Shown piece after piece: positions 34,936-46,650 of a DNA stretch of 64,000 nucleotides (positions within the stretch are counted from its first letter, which is position 1; the number at the start of each line of letters is the position of its first letter). The stretch is from Emydura subglobosa (lineage: Eukaryota > Chordata > Testudines > Chelidae). The position numbers and the translations under genes are program-made. The stretch covers positions 39,406,913-39,470,912 of the forward strand of contig ML679972.1 of NCBI GenBank assembly GCA_007922225.1, given 5' to 3'. The notes below the pieces were generated by a model. The model had not been told where the DNA came from. It was given only the letters and a program-made list of their open reading frames with translations, and ran no database searches.

Positions 34936-37900
34936 TGGGGAGCAGCCCAAATGGCTCGCCCTGGCCTGGCAAATCCTTCCTTCTCCTAAGGCAGGTGGGA
35001 TGAAAGGAGCCAAATGTCTGTGTCATAGCAAAGAGGCAGCGCAGGGGGGGACTAACAAAAGAACAATTCCCGGAATTACTGTGGAAGTGGCCTAGGGATC
35101 CTTCCTCTCGGGGTTGCCATGCTGATGTGGCCCTCTGTCGTTGCAGCACTGCGAGGCCCATGTGCTTCATGGGAAGGGAGGGTTTACAGAGAAGCTGCCA
35201 GTTCAGGGGTCCCTCCTGTTCCATCCCCATGAGCGCCCAGCACCGGCTGTCTCAGTGGCAGGGGCTAACACCCTCCTGGGGGTCACTTCTGCATGGGCCT
35301 TGTGCCATCCGCCCCTCCAGTCTGTGGTGGCAATGCCTGTCGGCTGGGCATCCTCCATCCACCATCCTTCTCTTCCTGCCCCTCAGAGATGACTCCGGTG
35401 TGTCTGTGTTTACGACAAGCAGGCACGGCTTAGACTTCAGTTGCCCCCTAAGACAGATGGCAGTGTCCCTGCTTTGTTTGAGAGCGGGTGGCTAAGGGTG
35501 GCCTCTGGCAGATGTGGTCTGGGGGACAACAGTCCGCTTCCCACCTGCTGGGGTCCTGGCTGCTTGGTGAGACATCAAGGCAGAACATCAGGCAACACTT
35601 CCAGGGTCCTGGACCTGATCCCCTTGTGATCCAGAACATTCCACCCCACAATGTGGGCCCAATTCTGAGCGACCCCAGAGCCAGTTAGCGTGGAACTCGT
35701 TTCTATCACTGAGCTGCAGATATTATGAAATGGCGCCCAGCTGCACCTGCATTCATTCGTGGTGTCAAGCAGGAGTGCCGCCTTCCACCTCCCGGGCCTC
35801 TGAGTTTGCACCATGGGATCTCAGTAAATCTGGCCCTTTTTGCTTGTCTAAACTCTTGCAGCGGTGAGTTCCACAGGGGATGCGCTGCCTAAGGGAGCGT
35901 TTCCTCCAAGGGCGTGGGGGGAGATCTAAAGATGATTTGGAGTGTTAGCACGGAGGCCAGCTCGGATGCCTGGGTCCAGTGGGAGAAGGCCAGGGGGGCA
36001 TCTTATACCTGCACATGACTCTCGGCATGTGAGGACGCCAGAGTGTGTCTGCTGTTCCCAGCAGACACCTCCTCGCTGTGTGTGTGTGTGCGTGTGTGTG
36101 TTCTCCTGCCAATAGCTGTAACTCCACCGCATATGGGCTTCCATCACACTGAAAGGATTAGAGTTAACCAGCTCCAAATCCCCGCGTCTAAAAAACAAAC
36201 TAATCATCAAGATTTCAACACTCTCCACCCAGCTGCTCCCCGGTGGCCCAGGAACAGCCCCGCTGCAGGTGCCTCCGCCTGGGGAAGGTGGGCGGTGGGT
36301 AAGGGGAGTTTGCGGTGGATTGAAACTTCCGTGCTAATATTCCCCAAGCAGAATTTGGTCTTTGGCCCTTTTTTCTGCTCTGTCACCCCCACCCTCGCCG
36401 CCCAGGGCAGAGAGCAGCACGAACACCTCCATTCTGCCTACGTGAGGGCTGGTCTGTCTAGCTACTGATTGGTCTAGTGGTGCTGGCTAGATAGATCAGG
36501 GGCAAGGGAATAACTGGAGGGGCTGATCCTGCCCTCCTGGGTTGCTCCTGTGTTTCGATTCAATGACGACCCGAGCCTGCCACATCCAGCGACCCCCTAA
36601 CGCAGGCGTCTCCCTGGCCCTGTGGGGAATGTCCAGGAGCGACCGGCCACCTCCGGGAAAGCGTAGCACATTGTTGAAGGCATTAGCAACTGGTTGGGAT
36701 TCCTGGGGGGATTTGCCAGCCCGGCTCACAAGGCCCCCTTTGTGTGCTGTACTCAGTTTGAAGCGCTCTCCTGGCTGACACACCAGCCTGGGGCCCCCCT
36801 CTGTATGGCCCCTACTTCCCTGCGAGGGCAGCCCCCTGGCACCCAGCAGCAGGATTATGCCACTAAAAGCCAGACACGGGTCCAAGCTGGGAAGTTCGGA
36901 GTCCAAACTCCCACAGGGCTTGGCATGAGGAGGGAGTGGGGGGAGGGGGCTGGATGAGGGTTAAGTTTGGGGGATGCCAGCTCAAAGCAGCCCCAGATCC
37001 AGGATCATCCCCGTGGCCCTAACGGTTGTTCCTACTTCTTAGACAGTGCTCTCTGTCTAGGTACGCAGTTCTACCAGAGTGGATCTGACCAATGGGCCCA
37101 TCTGGCCTGTTATCCAGTCTCCCACAGTGCCCAGCCGCAAGAAGCCCTGCGCTAGGTCGGGATGAGAGAAACCATCTCGAGGGACGGTTGCCTCTTGACC
37201 CTGATAGTGCAAGGAGGTTTATGGGCCCCGTTGCAGGATCATTCTGGCTTGTTCAAGCAGAGCTGGAGTCATCTAGCCAGCAAACAAAGTACCCAGCGGG
37301 GCATATGAACCCCCATGCTCCAGGACATAAATCCACCTCGAGCCATCAGGGGTCAGGAAGGTTCAAGCAGCCAGGGGGAGGGGGAGAGATGGGGCAAGGC
37401 AGTTTGACCCATCAGTCTGGTGCCCCATCTCCCCTATGCCCCTGCTGTCCTCTGGCTTGGTTCTCTGAGGCAATGGCAGCTCTGCTGGTGACTGCAGGGG
37501 TCCCTGCTGAAGGGCACCTGAAGGTTTTCCCATTATGTGAGGCCCACCCTCTTTATGCTCCCTGTCCTGCCTATCCCTCAGAATGGCCCTGGACAGACCT
37601 CACAGTTGCCCTCTGGCCCCGGGAGCGGTGCTGGGGACTCCCTACTGCGGGCAGACAGGTAGCATCCTTCCCGTAGCCTTTCAGACGCAGACAGCTGTCC
37701 CAGGGAGGATTAGCGTCACTCATGCTTGATCCCCTGCTGGAGTGGAAATTTTGTTTCCTTTGTTCAGGTCTTTTCCAAATCTCCCCATAAATTGCACCCT
37801 CCCGTCCCAGTTGCGCCCAGCGGGTGAGGAAGCATAGAATAGCAGCATTGCAAGATCACTGAGGGCCCAGTGAACCCTTTCTCTATGCTCATGGGCATAG
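34936..37900. other. Non-coding interval including a GT microsatellite
   Basis: A short (GT)n tract lies at 36076-36100. Many open frames occur on both strands because the sequence is GC-rich (for example 37092-37676 and 36496-36906), but none shows a domain, signal peptide or linked splice sites, so none is listed as a gene. Confidence 0.4.
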
Positions 37901-38050
37901 CCCAGGACCTAGGATGCCTGGGTCCTATTTCCTGCCCTCTTGGGCAAGTCCCATCCCCTTGCTCTGCCTCAGTTTCCCCTCCCCCTTTGTCTGTTTAGAT
38001 TGCGTTTGTGCAGCGCCTGGCACAACAGGGCCCTGCTCTTTGACTGGGGC
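37900..38050 (+). mobile_element. MIR/CORE-SINE-like fragment
   Basis: 'cctaggatgcctgggtccta', then 'tgggcaagtcccatcccctt', 'gctctgcctcagtttcccct' and 'ttgtgcagcgcctggcacaa' in sense order. Confidence 0.7.
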
Positions 38051-38780
38051 CTGTGATGGGGTTTCTGCCCTACACAGGTGGTGAAAGGGTGAATGTGGGC
38101 CAATTAAAACACCTGGTTGCACCTGGAGGCTAATCAAAACTGGACCCAGCTGTCTGGTGCCAGAGATAGGAAGTCTGGAGCCAAAGGGAAAAATTCTGTG
38201 GTCCCTGCTTTTAGCAGTAGAATGGGGAGCCATGTGGAGGAAGAGAAAGGCTACTGGAGAATGAGGAGGAAAATCCAGGACTGGAGCAAGCTCCTGTGGG
38301 TGATCCTGACACGAGGGTAGGACCTGGGGCAGCAGGCTGGAGTGGGAAGGAATAGGGGGAAAGGCCTGGAGAAAGGTAGATGGTAGGAAGGAGTCTGCCA
38401 GGGTCCCTGGGCTAGAACCCGGTGTAGAGGTGGGTATGAAGTTCCCGATGCAAGGGGATAAGGACAATTTAAAAGCCTGGAGGGAAAGGTGTGAGGACCA
38501 CGGGGTTGGGCGTTTGGGGCAGAGGACCAGGTGTGAGGGCACTGGATTGTCTGAGGGATTTTCTGTTACCCCTGGAAGGGGAGGGAATGAAAACATGACC
38601 CTGCCAAGTCGTGAGAGGCAGAGGACCACCTCAGGACTGTCTGCAGGGGGCATGAGGGAGGAAAGAACTGCTATGTCCTGCCCTGCTATGAGGCGCTGGG
38701 CCTTTGGTGAGTCCTACCCAAATAAAAGCAATACTCCATATGTGCTCGTGGGGTTTCCGGAGCTGGTCAGTTTGTGATGA
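38051..38780 (+). mobile_element. Possible solo LTR or large non-autonomous repeat
   Basis: The stretch begins TGTGATGGGGTTTCTG directly after the SINE fragment. It has uniform purine-rich composition, and towards its right side 'cccaaataaaagcaatactc' holds an AATAAA at about 38720. Composition and placement suggest a single inserted element of about 0.7 kb. The long minus-strand open frame (37925-38653) is a product of this composition. No target-site duplication was established. Confidence 0.35.
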
Positions 38781-38999
38781 TCCAGCCTCCAGCCTGGCTC
38801 CCTTCAGCTCTTTGTGCCTTGGTTTCCCCAAATGGGAACCTGCGTTGTGAGTACCCTGAGCTTTGAGTTCCTCTACTGGAGCGTACTGTGCAAGTGCTTG
38901 TTGAGTTATTGGTAACCTGGCTCAAGGAACCCAATGGATGCCTCTGGATAAAGGCCATGCTGGAGATGTTCGGGGGAGTGTCGCCTTCCTTTGCAGCAT

Positions 39000-39215
39000 G
39001 GGGACTGGGTCGCTTGCAGGTTTAAATTAGTGTCAGTGGTGGATTCCCTCTACCTTGAAGTTTTTAAATCATGATTTGATGGTTCAGTGACTCAGGCAGA
39101 GGTTAGGGGTCTCCTGCAGGAGTGGGTGGGTGAGGTGAGGTTCTGTGGCCTGCCATGTGCAGGAGGTCGGACAAGATGATCACAATGGGCCCTTCTGGCC
39201 TTAGAGTCCATGAGT
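39000..39215 (+). mobile_element. CR1 LINE 3' tail
   Basis: Sense orientation 3' end: 'ccttgaagtttttaaatcat', 'gttctgtggcctgccatgtg', 'caggaggtcggacaagatga' and 'cccttctggccttagagtcc'. Only the last ORF2 codons and 3'UTR remain. Confidence 0.82.
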
Positions 39216-39234
39216 CCCCCTCTAGCGTACACCT

Positions 39235-39385
39235 CCTGGTATTAGTCTCAGAGGGCAGAGCAGAGAACGGAACCTAGGAGTCCTGGTTCACAGCTACTAG
39301 GCTAGACTCTAACCACTAGACCTCACTCCCCTCCCCGATGTGGGGACGGCACCCAAGGGTCCTGCCTCCCAGCTACTAGGCTAGA
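39235..39385 (-). repeat. Tandem SINE sub-unit copies
   Basis: Reversed head units with 'aacctaggagtcctggttca' and 'actctaaccactagacctca', then a second diverged unit with 'gcacccaagggtcctgcctc' and 'agctactaggctagaatcct'. Unit about 65-70 bp. Confidence 0.65.
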
Positions 39386-39534
39386 ATCCTGTCTGCTCCC
39401 GAGCCCCTCACCCAAAGGAACTCTGTCTCAGCCGAAAACATATGAAGAACGAACCCCGTCCCTGAAGCAAAGATTCCATGAGGCCCCTGCCCCAGTACTA
39501 AACGAGAGTCAAGGCCCTGCGTCGTCTCTTTATG

Positions 39535-39610
39535 TAGACTAGATGTCCCTTGGGGTAGGGGCTGTCTTTGTTCTGGGTCTGTACAGTGCCTTGCACAGAG
39601 GGGACCTGGT
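39535..39610 (+). mobile_element. MIR/L2-type SINE tail fragment
   Basis: 'gtaggggctgtctttgttct' and 'tctgtacagtgccttgcaca' mark a short tail fragment in sense orientation. Confidence 0.55.
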
Positions 39611-40389
39611 CTGGGCATGGGAGAGCTCCTGCTGCTCCCCACATCTGGCTCCAGCCCTGTCTCAGACACTGAGAGGCTTCCCCTTTCTCCAAAGAAGAAC
39701 AATTCCTGTAGCTTCCCTTCCCCGGGGCCCTAATTCTTGCCTCCCTGCGTTGGCCCGGCTCCCTATCATCCGATCCCGGTTCTGGCCATCTTGGGGGAGC
39801 AGGCCTGCGATGCTGATGTGCTCCCCTGATGACGTGCTGTTCAGATGGGTCACTACTTAGTTATACGGCCTCTCCAGGCCCTGGGGCAAATTAGGGGCCT
39901 GCTTCTCCCTACCCCTGCAGTCCCTTTCTTGCTGTTTCTGTCTGTTCACTAGATGGCGGTAGATGCAGTACCGAGTCCCCTCATATTTGGTGTGGTTGTG
40001 GCTGTTGTTGAGTTCCACAAGACCAGACTTTGGCTTGGAAGGGATCTAGCAGGGGTCACAGCTTGGGTTGTGAAATGCACGCAGATTTTGCATGCCTATT
40101 TATGAGTGTCTGCGTTGGTACAACAATTGCCAGGACTTGTGTGTCCAGCCTCATGCATGTCCACTTGGTCACGCAATCACATGCAGACACAAGCACCTGC
40201 ACAACGCTTCACGCACCCGCTAGATCATGCGCGCACACATTCAGTGACACACAGAGACAAGTGCATGCAGAATCGTGCCCTCACAGCTGGCCCTACACAG
40301 GCATTCCTCGCTCATGCTGAGATCTATGCACATCTCAGAAACCGAAATACTCTTCCAAATGTGCTAAGGGTGTTAAAAGCAGGGTAGAC

Positions 40390-40840
40390 CACTGGCTGCA
40401 GCTTTGGGAGGCTTTGTCCCATTCACATAGGGTATCGGAGGTCTGAAATATCAGCCAGATTGTCGATCCGAGCAGGAATTTTCCAATAAAAGGTTTTTTT
40501 CCTGTTGGGAAAACGCCTGAACTGGAAAGGTTTGGGAGAAAAAGCTGGTAATGAGGACTCTCCCCATTCAAAATGTTCTAGGGGAAAAAAAAAAACCATT
40601 TTGGAATGGTCAAAAAGGGCCATGTTGATGCTTTTGGAGCAAAATATTTTGTTTTTCAATTTAAAATGACTTTTCTTTTGGAAACCGGAGTTCATTTATA
40701 CTAAACAGTTTTTCAAAAATGAAAGGTTGCAATTGAAACTAAAGGTCGCAATTGACACCCCCCTACCCCCTCCTGCCCGTATTATCGGTTTGTGAAAAAT
40801 TTTGAGTTGTTTTGTTTTTTCTGGTCCTGTTTGGGACAAA
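40390..40840. repeat. AT-rich interspersed repeat, copy 1
   Basis: Rich in TTTTGG, AAAAT and 'ggtcaaaaagggcc'-type phrases with local self-complementarity ('ttggagcaaaatattttgtt'). A related block lies at 42990-43400. The class is not identified; it resembles an unassigned turtle DNA-transposon-type repeat known to me only by general appearance. Confidence 0.45.
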
Positions 40841-41114
40841 ATCCCCCAAATCTTGCAAGACAGGAAATGTGCGTCCCAGCCAGCTCTAACCTATTGCAAT
40901 GGTCTGGCTCTGTGAGTTTAATGTTGCTGTGTAGCACAGGGTAAAGGAGCTACTCGATGTTCCACCAGTTAAGCGGGCACCTTCTTCTGCAGACGCAGAA
41001 AAGTTTAGTGTATTCGGACTCTGTAGCTTTGTTTTCCTCCCAGCTCCCCAGGGTCTGAGTAATGCAAATGGGTTTGTTCTTCTATTGCTGTGGGGAGGAA
41101 GCGGCAGACTTCCA

Positions 41115-41230
41115 AAGTCACCGGTCAAGGCCTCCCAAAAATCTCAAGATCATGAAACTTTTTAAATGACCCATTTTGGTTTGTTCTTTGCATTCTGGTT
41201 CCCTGCTTTTCACCACCACCACAGAGGCCA
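41115..41230. repeat. Fragment of the 6.3 kb interspersed repeat
   Basis: 'cctcccaaaaatctcaagat' and 'catgaaactttttaaatgac' are followed by 'tctggttccctgcttttcac'. These phrases also characterise the repeats at 6270 and 58260. Confidence 0.35.
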
Positions 41231-41234
41231 GCCA

Positions 41235-42985
41235 CGTTTATTTGTCTTAGTCTTTAACAGAAGCGGAGATTCTCAGAAAGTCCCATTATTCCAGGAACTG
41301 GGGCTTGGAGAAAAACAGCTATCGTGGCTGCTCCCCTTTCGAGCATCCCTCACCCATCCCAGCCCTCTGGGACAGCGCCTCAGGTACTCAGGAGCACCCT
41401 GACTTCCATCCCGGTGGCTCAGAGGCTGTGTGGGACTGATGGGTGGTGGGGTTGCGGCTTCTGGCCCCAGGGGTATTGCTGAATTTCGAACTGCAACCCA
41501 CTGCCCCAGCTTTGCTCCCCTGGGATGGTTCAGATCTCACTGCCCAGGGCAAATTGCGTGAAGGCTGGGGACGAAGCTATCTCGATCAAAGGGGTGCTGA
41601 TGGTGGCAGCATCTTCCAGAGATCAGGCGAGGCCTGAATCTCTTTAGGAAACGTTGCACCACGGCCCTGCTCTTTGAGAGGGCCTCACCACCATCAGCGA
41701 TGCTCACGATTACAGCCCCTAGACCCTCCCAAGCTCCCCTTCCCTCCAAGAACCACTGCCCCAAGCTGAGTTCTGACCCTGTAAAGGGAGAAGAGGAGCC
41801 AGAGCCTCCATGCAATCCACCAGGCACTTTGCCGTTGCTATTGATTGTACACAGAAGGTGCCCAGATCCTAGGCGATGGGCAGCTGTATAAAGACAAGGA
41901 ATGATCCCCTGCTGTGGATCACCGTAGCAACAGAGCCAAGGATACATGAGCATCCACAGGGGAAACTGAGGCCCAGAGAGAGATGTAGCGACTGGCACAG
42001 GGATGTGAATGGAGATCTCCAGTGTCCTTACTCCAGTACTTCAGTCCCTTGTCAACTGTTCCAATGGGACCCGATGCGAGATCTCCTGAAGAAGGAAAAA
42101 TGTGGTGCTCTTAAAAATGTCAATTTCATCTGCTGTTGGAGGTGGCGGGGAGGGGAGAGGCCCTGGGCCAGGCTGTAAGCCCCATCCTTGTCCTGCCTGT
42201 CCATCTGACACTTCCAGCCACGACACGATCCGAGCGAGTCCTACCTGTCCCTGGCTGTGTGGAGAGCACAGGGCGCTGCGTAGCTCCTAGCGCTAGCACA
42301 GGGTGGATCCAGTGCTTGTAGGAACACGCCAGCAGTGGGGGGAGCAACCTGGGCTCGCTTTGTATTTAAAAAAAAAAAAAAAAAAAAAGCAGGTGGAGAA
42401 TAAAATGGAGACAAAGGGTCCGACCGGGACGCTTCTATCGGAGCAGCTGCTGGGCAAACGGGTGAACAGCGGGGTGTTGGTGTGTCATAGCCGCTAACGA
42501 TTAGTAGCTTGTCTTACAGAGGTAGATTTTGAAGGGAGTGGAGGGGGAGAGATGGAGGGGGGCTAACTCTTCCAGGCTTGGGGCAAGGGTTTTGTGTGTC
42601 AATGAGCCACAGATATAGTGAGAATTTGTTAATAACAGGATCGCTCCCCAATTGCTGCCAAAGAAGCAACAGAGGGGGAGCCAAAACTGCATAAATGCAG
42701 ACTAGAAATAAGATGCAGCTGGGTGGGTTTTGTTTTTTTTTAACATGGAATTGGAACAACCCTCAGAAGAAAGGGGCTGAGGGCCGGGGTGGATCATCTG
42801 TCATTTGGCAGGTCTGTAGATCAAGACTAGGTGTCTTTCTAAAGGATCTTCTGTAGCTCAACCAGAAGTTCTGGGCCAGATGCACCATGCAGCAGTCACT
42901 GCAGGACAGTTATGGAGGAGGTCAGGCTGTCAGTGGTCCCTTCTAGATTTAAACTTTCCAAATCGATGCAAACCTTAAGGGTAGG
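41235..42985. other. Non-coding interval with a poly(A) tract
   Basis: A run of about 20 A lies at 42368-42388. Open frames are short and on both strands with no recognisable domain. A reversed SINE-like phrase ('ggggaaactgaggcccagag' near 41960) marks an old fragment. Confidence 0.4.
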
Positions 42986-43400
42986 TTGGAGAGGAAGTCT
43001 GGGCTGGTCAAAAAGGTTTAATCTAAATGGTTTTTCTATGAAAAATGCAAAATCAAAAGGTTTTGGAAAAACATGTTTATCGAAATTTCATTCTGAAACA
43101 TCCCCCCCTCCCATCCCAAAACAAAGCATTTTGATCACATCAGAACGCCTGTGGTGACACTTTCGGAACAGCATGGTTTGATGCAGAGATTAACTGTTTT
43201 TTATATTCTAAAAAAGAAATCTTTTAAAGGTCAAAATCGGAACAAAACATTTTGTTCAACCTGTTTTTGTTTCCTTTCTCCCCTTACCTGCTCTTCCCCC
43301 ACCCCCAAATCCTCAGAATTTTGTTTCATATGAAATGTCTCATTTTTATTGCTTGTTTGTCCTTTGTTTCCGAATAGGAAAACATTTGAACTTGCAGAAT
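42986..43400. repeat. AT-rich interspersed repeat, copy 2
   Basis: It shares 'gctggtcaaaaaggttt', 'aaacattttgttcaacctg' and similar AAAATTTT-type phrases with the block at 40390. The two copies lie about 2.5 kb apart. Confidence 0.45.
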
Positions 43401-43429
43401 TTGACATGAAACAGACTCTGCATTCTCGC

Positions 43430-43685
43430 TCCTGGCTCTGATGGTTGAGGCTGGGACTGAGGGGAAACAGGTTAAATTCCTGTCTCCTGGGATGTCAGCT
43501 ATGAACTTCAGTTGGTCCTCCTTTGAGAAGGGGATACCAGCCCTTCCTTTGTCTGGTTAGATGGGGCGCTGTTCAGTGCAGAGATTGTCTCTCACTCAGT
43601 GTCTGTTCAGTGCCAGGCACAGCAGCAGGGCATCCAATCCTGGTTGGGGTCTCGGTGACATCCGGCATAATGGGGAGGTGCTCAG
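43430..43685 (+). mobile_element. MIR/CORE-SINE-like element with partly duplicated tail
   Basis: 'atggttgaggctgggactga', 'gttaaattcctgtctcctgg', 'agaaggggataccagccctt' and 'gagattgtctctcactcagt', followed by 'cagtgccaggcacagcagca' and a second tail unit ('ggttggggtctcggtgacat'). Confidence 0.65.
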
Positions 43686-43689
43686 CTTC

Positions 43690-44565
43690 AGTAATGCACC
43701 TCCTAATGCTTCCTAGAGTTCAGCTGAGCCCATTGCTCCAGGAGTCAGGGAACCAGATCAAATCAGGGCATCCGCTCATCCCAGCCATTCTCCCTGTCAG
43801 GGGCTAGCACTGGTCTGGTGGGAAGTGTGGGAAAGGTTGCAGGGGGATTGGCCTTGCCTCTCTTCCCCCCCTGCAGGGGACACAGGCGAAATAGATGCAG
43901 GAACCCCCTGACCCCGCTGTGGAGACAGGGCCCAGGGAAGCATCCCAGGGAAGCATCTCCAGCATTGCCCTGGGCGTATGTAGAAGGGGAAGGAGCCAAC
44001 TCTCAAGTCCCAGCCCTGCGTCTCTAACCCCAGGTTGGGAGCCACCCTCTGAGCACCAGGGAAGGGCACTGCAGGATTGGGCCCTACATGGATAAGAGTA
44101 GCTGATCTCTTCTTTCATTAGGAGACTTACCCTGATGCCAAGGCCAGGGGTCACCCCTGGCCCTTCCTGAGGCCCAGTGGTGAATGAGGGTGATTTCCCT
44201 CCTCCCCCTGCTCTCAGCTCCCCCTTTTTTGCTGAGCAGGTTGGAAGTTACTGGGAAAACCTGTCCTGCCTTATTGCTGCAGGGATTGGCAGGCACACAG
44301 CATGGACAGGAGATGAGTTAAAGCAGCAATAAAATTAATAATGGGTTTTACCGGAGTCTCGCTGGGTGGCAAAGGAACGAACTGCCGCTGCCTCCCCATA
44401 AAGCAGCAGTCCAGCCGTAAAAGCAGCAAGTTCCAGGAAGGGAGCTGGCCTGGGTGCCACACCCTGTGCTGCACAGCCAGGGTTTGGGGGATGGATCCTG
44501 AACAGGCACCCACCATGATCCTGAATAGGCACCCCAGAATGCTGGGGTCATTGCTGTACTTGGGT
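43690..44565. other. Non-coding interval
   Basis: No repeat or gene is recognised. Overlapping short frames on both strands are ascribed to GC-rich sequence. Positions 44497-44535 hold two near-identical phrases ('cctgaacaggcacccaccat' and 'cctgaataggcaccccagaa') in tandem. Confidence 0.35.
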
Positions 44566-44569
44566 GTCT

Positions 44570-44770
44570 GACTTGTGCTGGCCACTGCTGTGCTGAGATC
44601 TCAGAGCTATACGAACGAGAGTGTGACCATTATTCCCATTTTACAGCTGGGGAAACCGAGACACACAGAGGGGAAAGTGACTTGCCCAAGGTCACCCAGC
44701 AGCAGAGCTGGGAATAGAAATGTGGGATCTGGAGTCCCATGCTGGTGCACTAGCCACTAGGCAATGCTGT
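44570..44770 (-). mobile_element. MIR/CORE-SINE-like element
   Basis: A well preserved reverse copy: 'ttattcccattttacagctg', 'gggaaaccgagacacacaga', 'gtgacttgcccaaggtcacc', 'cagcagcagagctgggaata' and 'gcactagccactag'. Confidence 0.85.
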
Positions 44771-44789
44771 CTAACAGTGTTAGTTTAGA

Positions 44790-44960
44790 GATGAAGAGCT
44801 GGCTGGCTGGATAAGGCACTGAGCTGGGACTCAGGAAATCTAGGCACAAATCCTGGCTCCCTGAATGAGTCACTTCATCGTGCTGTGCCTCAGTTTCCCC
44901 AGTTGTGTATGAGTTAAAAGGCCCCATTCAAATGTCAGCTGTTGTTGTGCAGATTCCCTG
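44790..44960 (+). mobile_element. MIR/CORE-SINE-like element
   Basis: Sense copy next to, and opposite to, the previous one: 'ggctggataaggcactgagc', 'tgggactcaggaaatctagg' and 'gctgtgcctcagtttcccca'. The two form an inverted pair about 30 bp apart. Confidence 0.8.
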
Positions 44961-45039
44961 CTTAATAGCTCAGAAGACTTTTTAAAAGCCTTCCCTGTGA
45001 ATTTTTAGATCTGCCCAATGTGGTGTTAGTGTTGCAGTG

Positions 45040-45400
45040 CTGGGGAGCATGTCCAACCGAGATCGGGGCCCCTGGCGTGCCAGGCGCTGCACAGACAGTG
45101 GAAGTAGGAGCCCAGGAGGGTGGGGATGCGTAACCCAACTCCTCTCTGCAGACAGCTCTGTCCTGGGTGGTGGTGGTGAGCCACGGTGACTCTGCAGCAG
45201 CCTTGGCTAGTAGGGTTGGGGCTTTTGCTCAGGCAGCAGAGACTCGCTGTATCCAGAGGGCCCATGTTTGATCTCCCCTGCCCACCCAAGCCCAAAGGGC
45301 ATCATGGTGTAGAGACTGACCCACAGCCAGGAACAGAACCCAGCAGTCCTGATGCCCTGCTCTAATCCACTAGACCCCACTCCCCTCCCAGAACCTGGCA
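45040..45400 (-). repeat. SINE-derived fragments
   Basis: A reversed tail unit lies at 45050-45105 ('ccgagatcggggcccctggc', 'gtgccaggcgctgcacagac'). A reversed head unit lies at 45330-45390 ('acagaacccagcagtcctga', 'tctaatccactagaccccac'). Confidence 0.6.
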
Positions 45401-45939
45401 TCCTGGCTCCCAGGGACACACAAGGAGACGCTAATGCTGAGGCTCTGCGTCGTCTCCTTGAGGAAGCTCCAGGCCCATGGCCACTAGCACCAATGTCACT
45501 GATAGGGAAACTCTTCCCATTTTCTGCAAATGAGCCAGCCTAATGAAATCACCACCCCCTAGCCAGAATAATTACCCCCCAGCTGCTGAGCTGCCTGCCC
45601 CACACAGGCCTCCTGCCAGAGGCTATTGTGTTGCAGAATTTTCTCTCTGCTCCCATCTGTGTCTGTGGCTAGTATGGTGCTCATAGGTCAAGGGTCTTTC
45701 CTCTTGTGCTTTGCAGAGCGTTTGGGCAACACTCAACTGAGAGGCAACCCCTCTGAGATGGGATGTGGGGGCCACGTATACAGGGATCCCTCACCACAGG
45801 CTGAGATGCAGCTGCCTCTGGGGTGGGGCACATGGGCTGTTGATACAGGGATCTGTTGTTTGGCATGGAGATTCAGCCATCCCTGGAATGGGGGCTGTTT
45901 CAATGTGTTCTAACCATGACATTGTCAGAAAAGGAATTC

Positions 45940-46020
45940 TTTTATGTGCCTCAGTTTCCCCTCATGGGAGGATACTGACCTGCCTTTGTGAAGTGCTTTG
46001 AGATTGAGGGCAAGGGAGGA
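45940..46020 (+). mobile_element. MIR/CORE-SINE-like fragment
   Basis: 'tgtgcctcagtttcccctca' and 'tgtgaagtgctttgagattg' in sense order; the rest is lost. Confidence 0.6.
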
Positions 46021-46544
46021 TCTAACCATTCTAGTTCCTTGGCTGTGCGGAGTCCATCCAGTTCCCCCACCTCCTGGGGGCAGCCAGATTAGCAAATGGG
46101 AGGGCCCCTCTGCATTGAGGCACAGACGTGGGTGCAAAAATCCCCCTCTGTCTCTCCAGGCTAATGGCAGGAGGTGGGTAGACACATGCTAGGCCTAATA
46201 ATTTGCTGGCTGAATGGCCTTCCTCTGCCTGAGGCCTATGCTTGGAAGCTGGCAGAGCCCAGAATCTACAGTGATGGGCCCTCTTGAAATATCGCCGTGG
46301 ACAGCTAGCTCTCTGTCTGAGCTCTCTGTCAGCCCTTTGGATAGCTGCTTGCGCATCTCCAGCCAGGATTCAGAGCGAGGGGGCTGCAGGACGTGCGTGG
46401 GTGCAGAAGGGTGTGACCTTGGTATCTACGCACTCAGCAGCCTCAGGAAATTCGGGGTCTAGTCTCAACTCTGCTGCAGATCCCCCTGTGAGTAAGATTT
46501 GCACCCTGCCTCTGCAAATTGGGAGATTATAGGGACGCACCGGC

Positions 46545-46650
46545 GTCCAGCCCAACGAGGCCCTGATCGTGGTCGGGGTCTGCATGATCCCTGGCACGAT
46601 GGGGCCCTGATCTCGGCCGGGGGTCTGTGCAGTGCCTGGCACAAGGGGAC
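46545..46650 (+). repeat. Tandem SINE tail units
   Basis: Two consecutive units: 'ccctgatcgtggtcggggtc' with 'tgcatgatccctggcacgat', then 'ccctgatctcggccgggggt' with 'ctgtgcagtgcctggcacaa'. The unit is about 45 bp, as at 34750-34920. Confidence 0.75.

Noticed and set aside
37092..37676. 194-codon + strand open frame
   Set aside because: No domain, no signal peptide, no conserved pattern, and no linked exons. Stop codons are rare in this stretch by composition.
37925..38653. 242-codon minus-strand open frame rich in Pro, Ser and Leu
   Set aside because: It lies across a SINE fragment and a uniform purine-rich block; the Pro/Ser/Leu bias is what reversed purine-rich repeat sequence gives.
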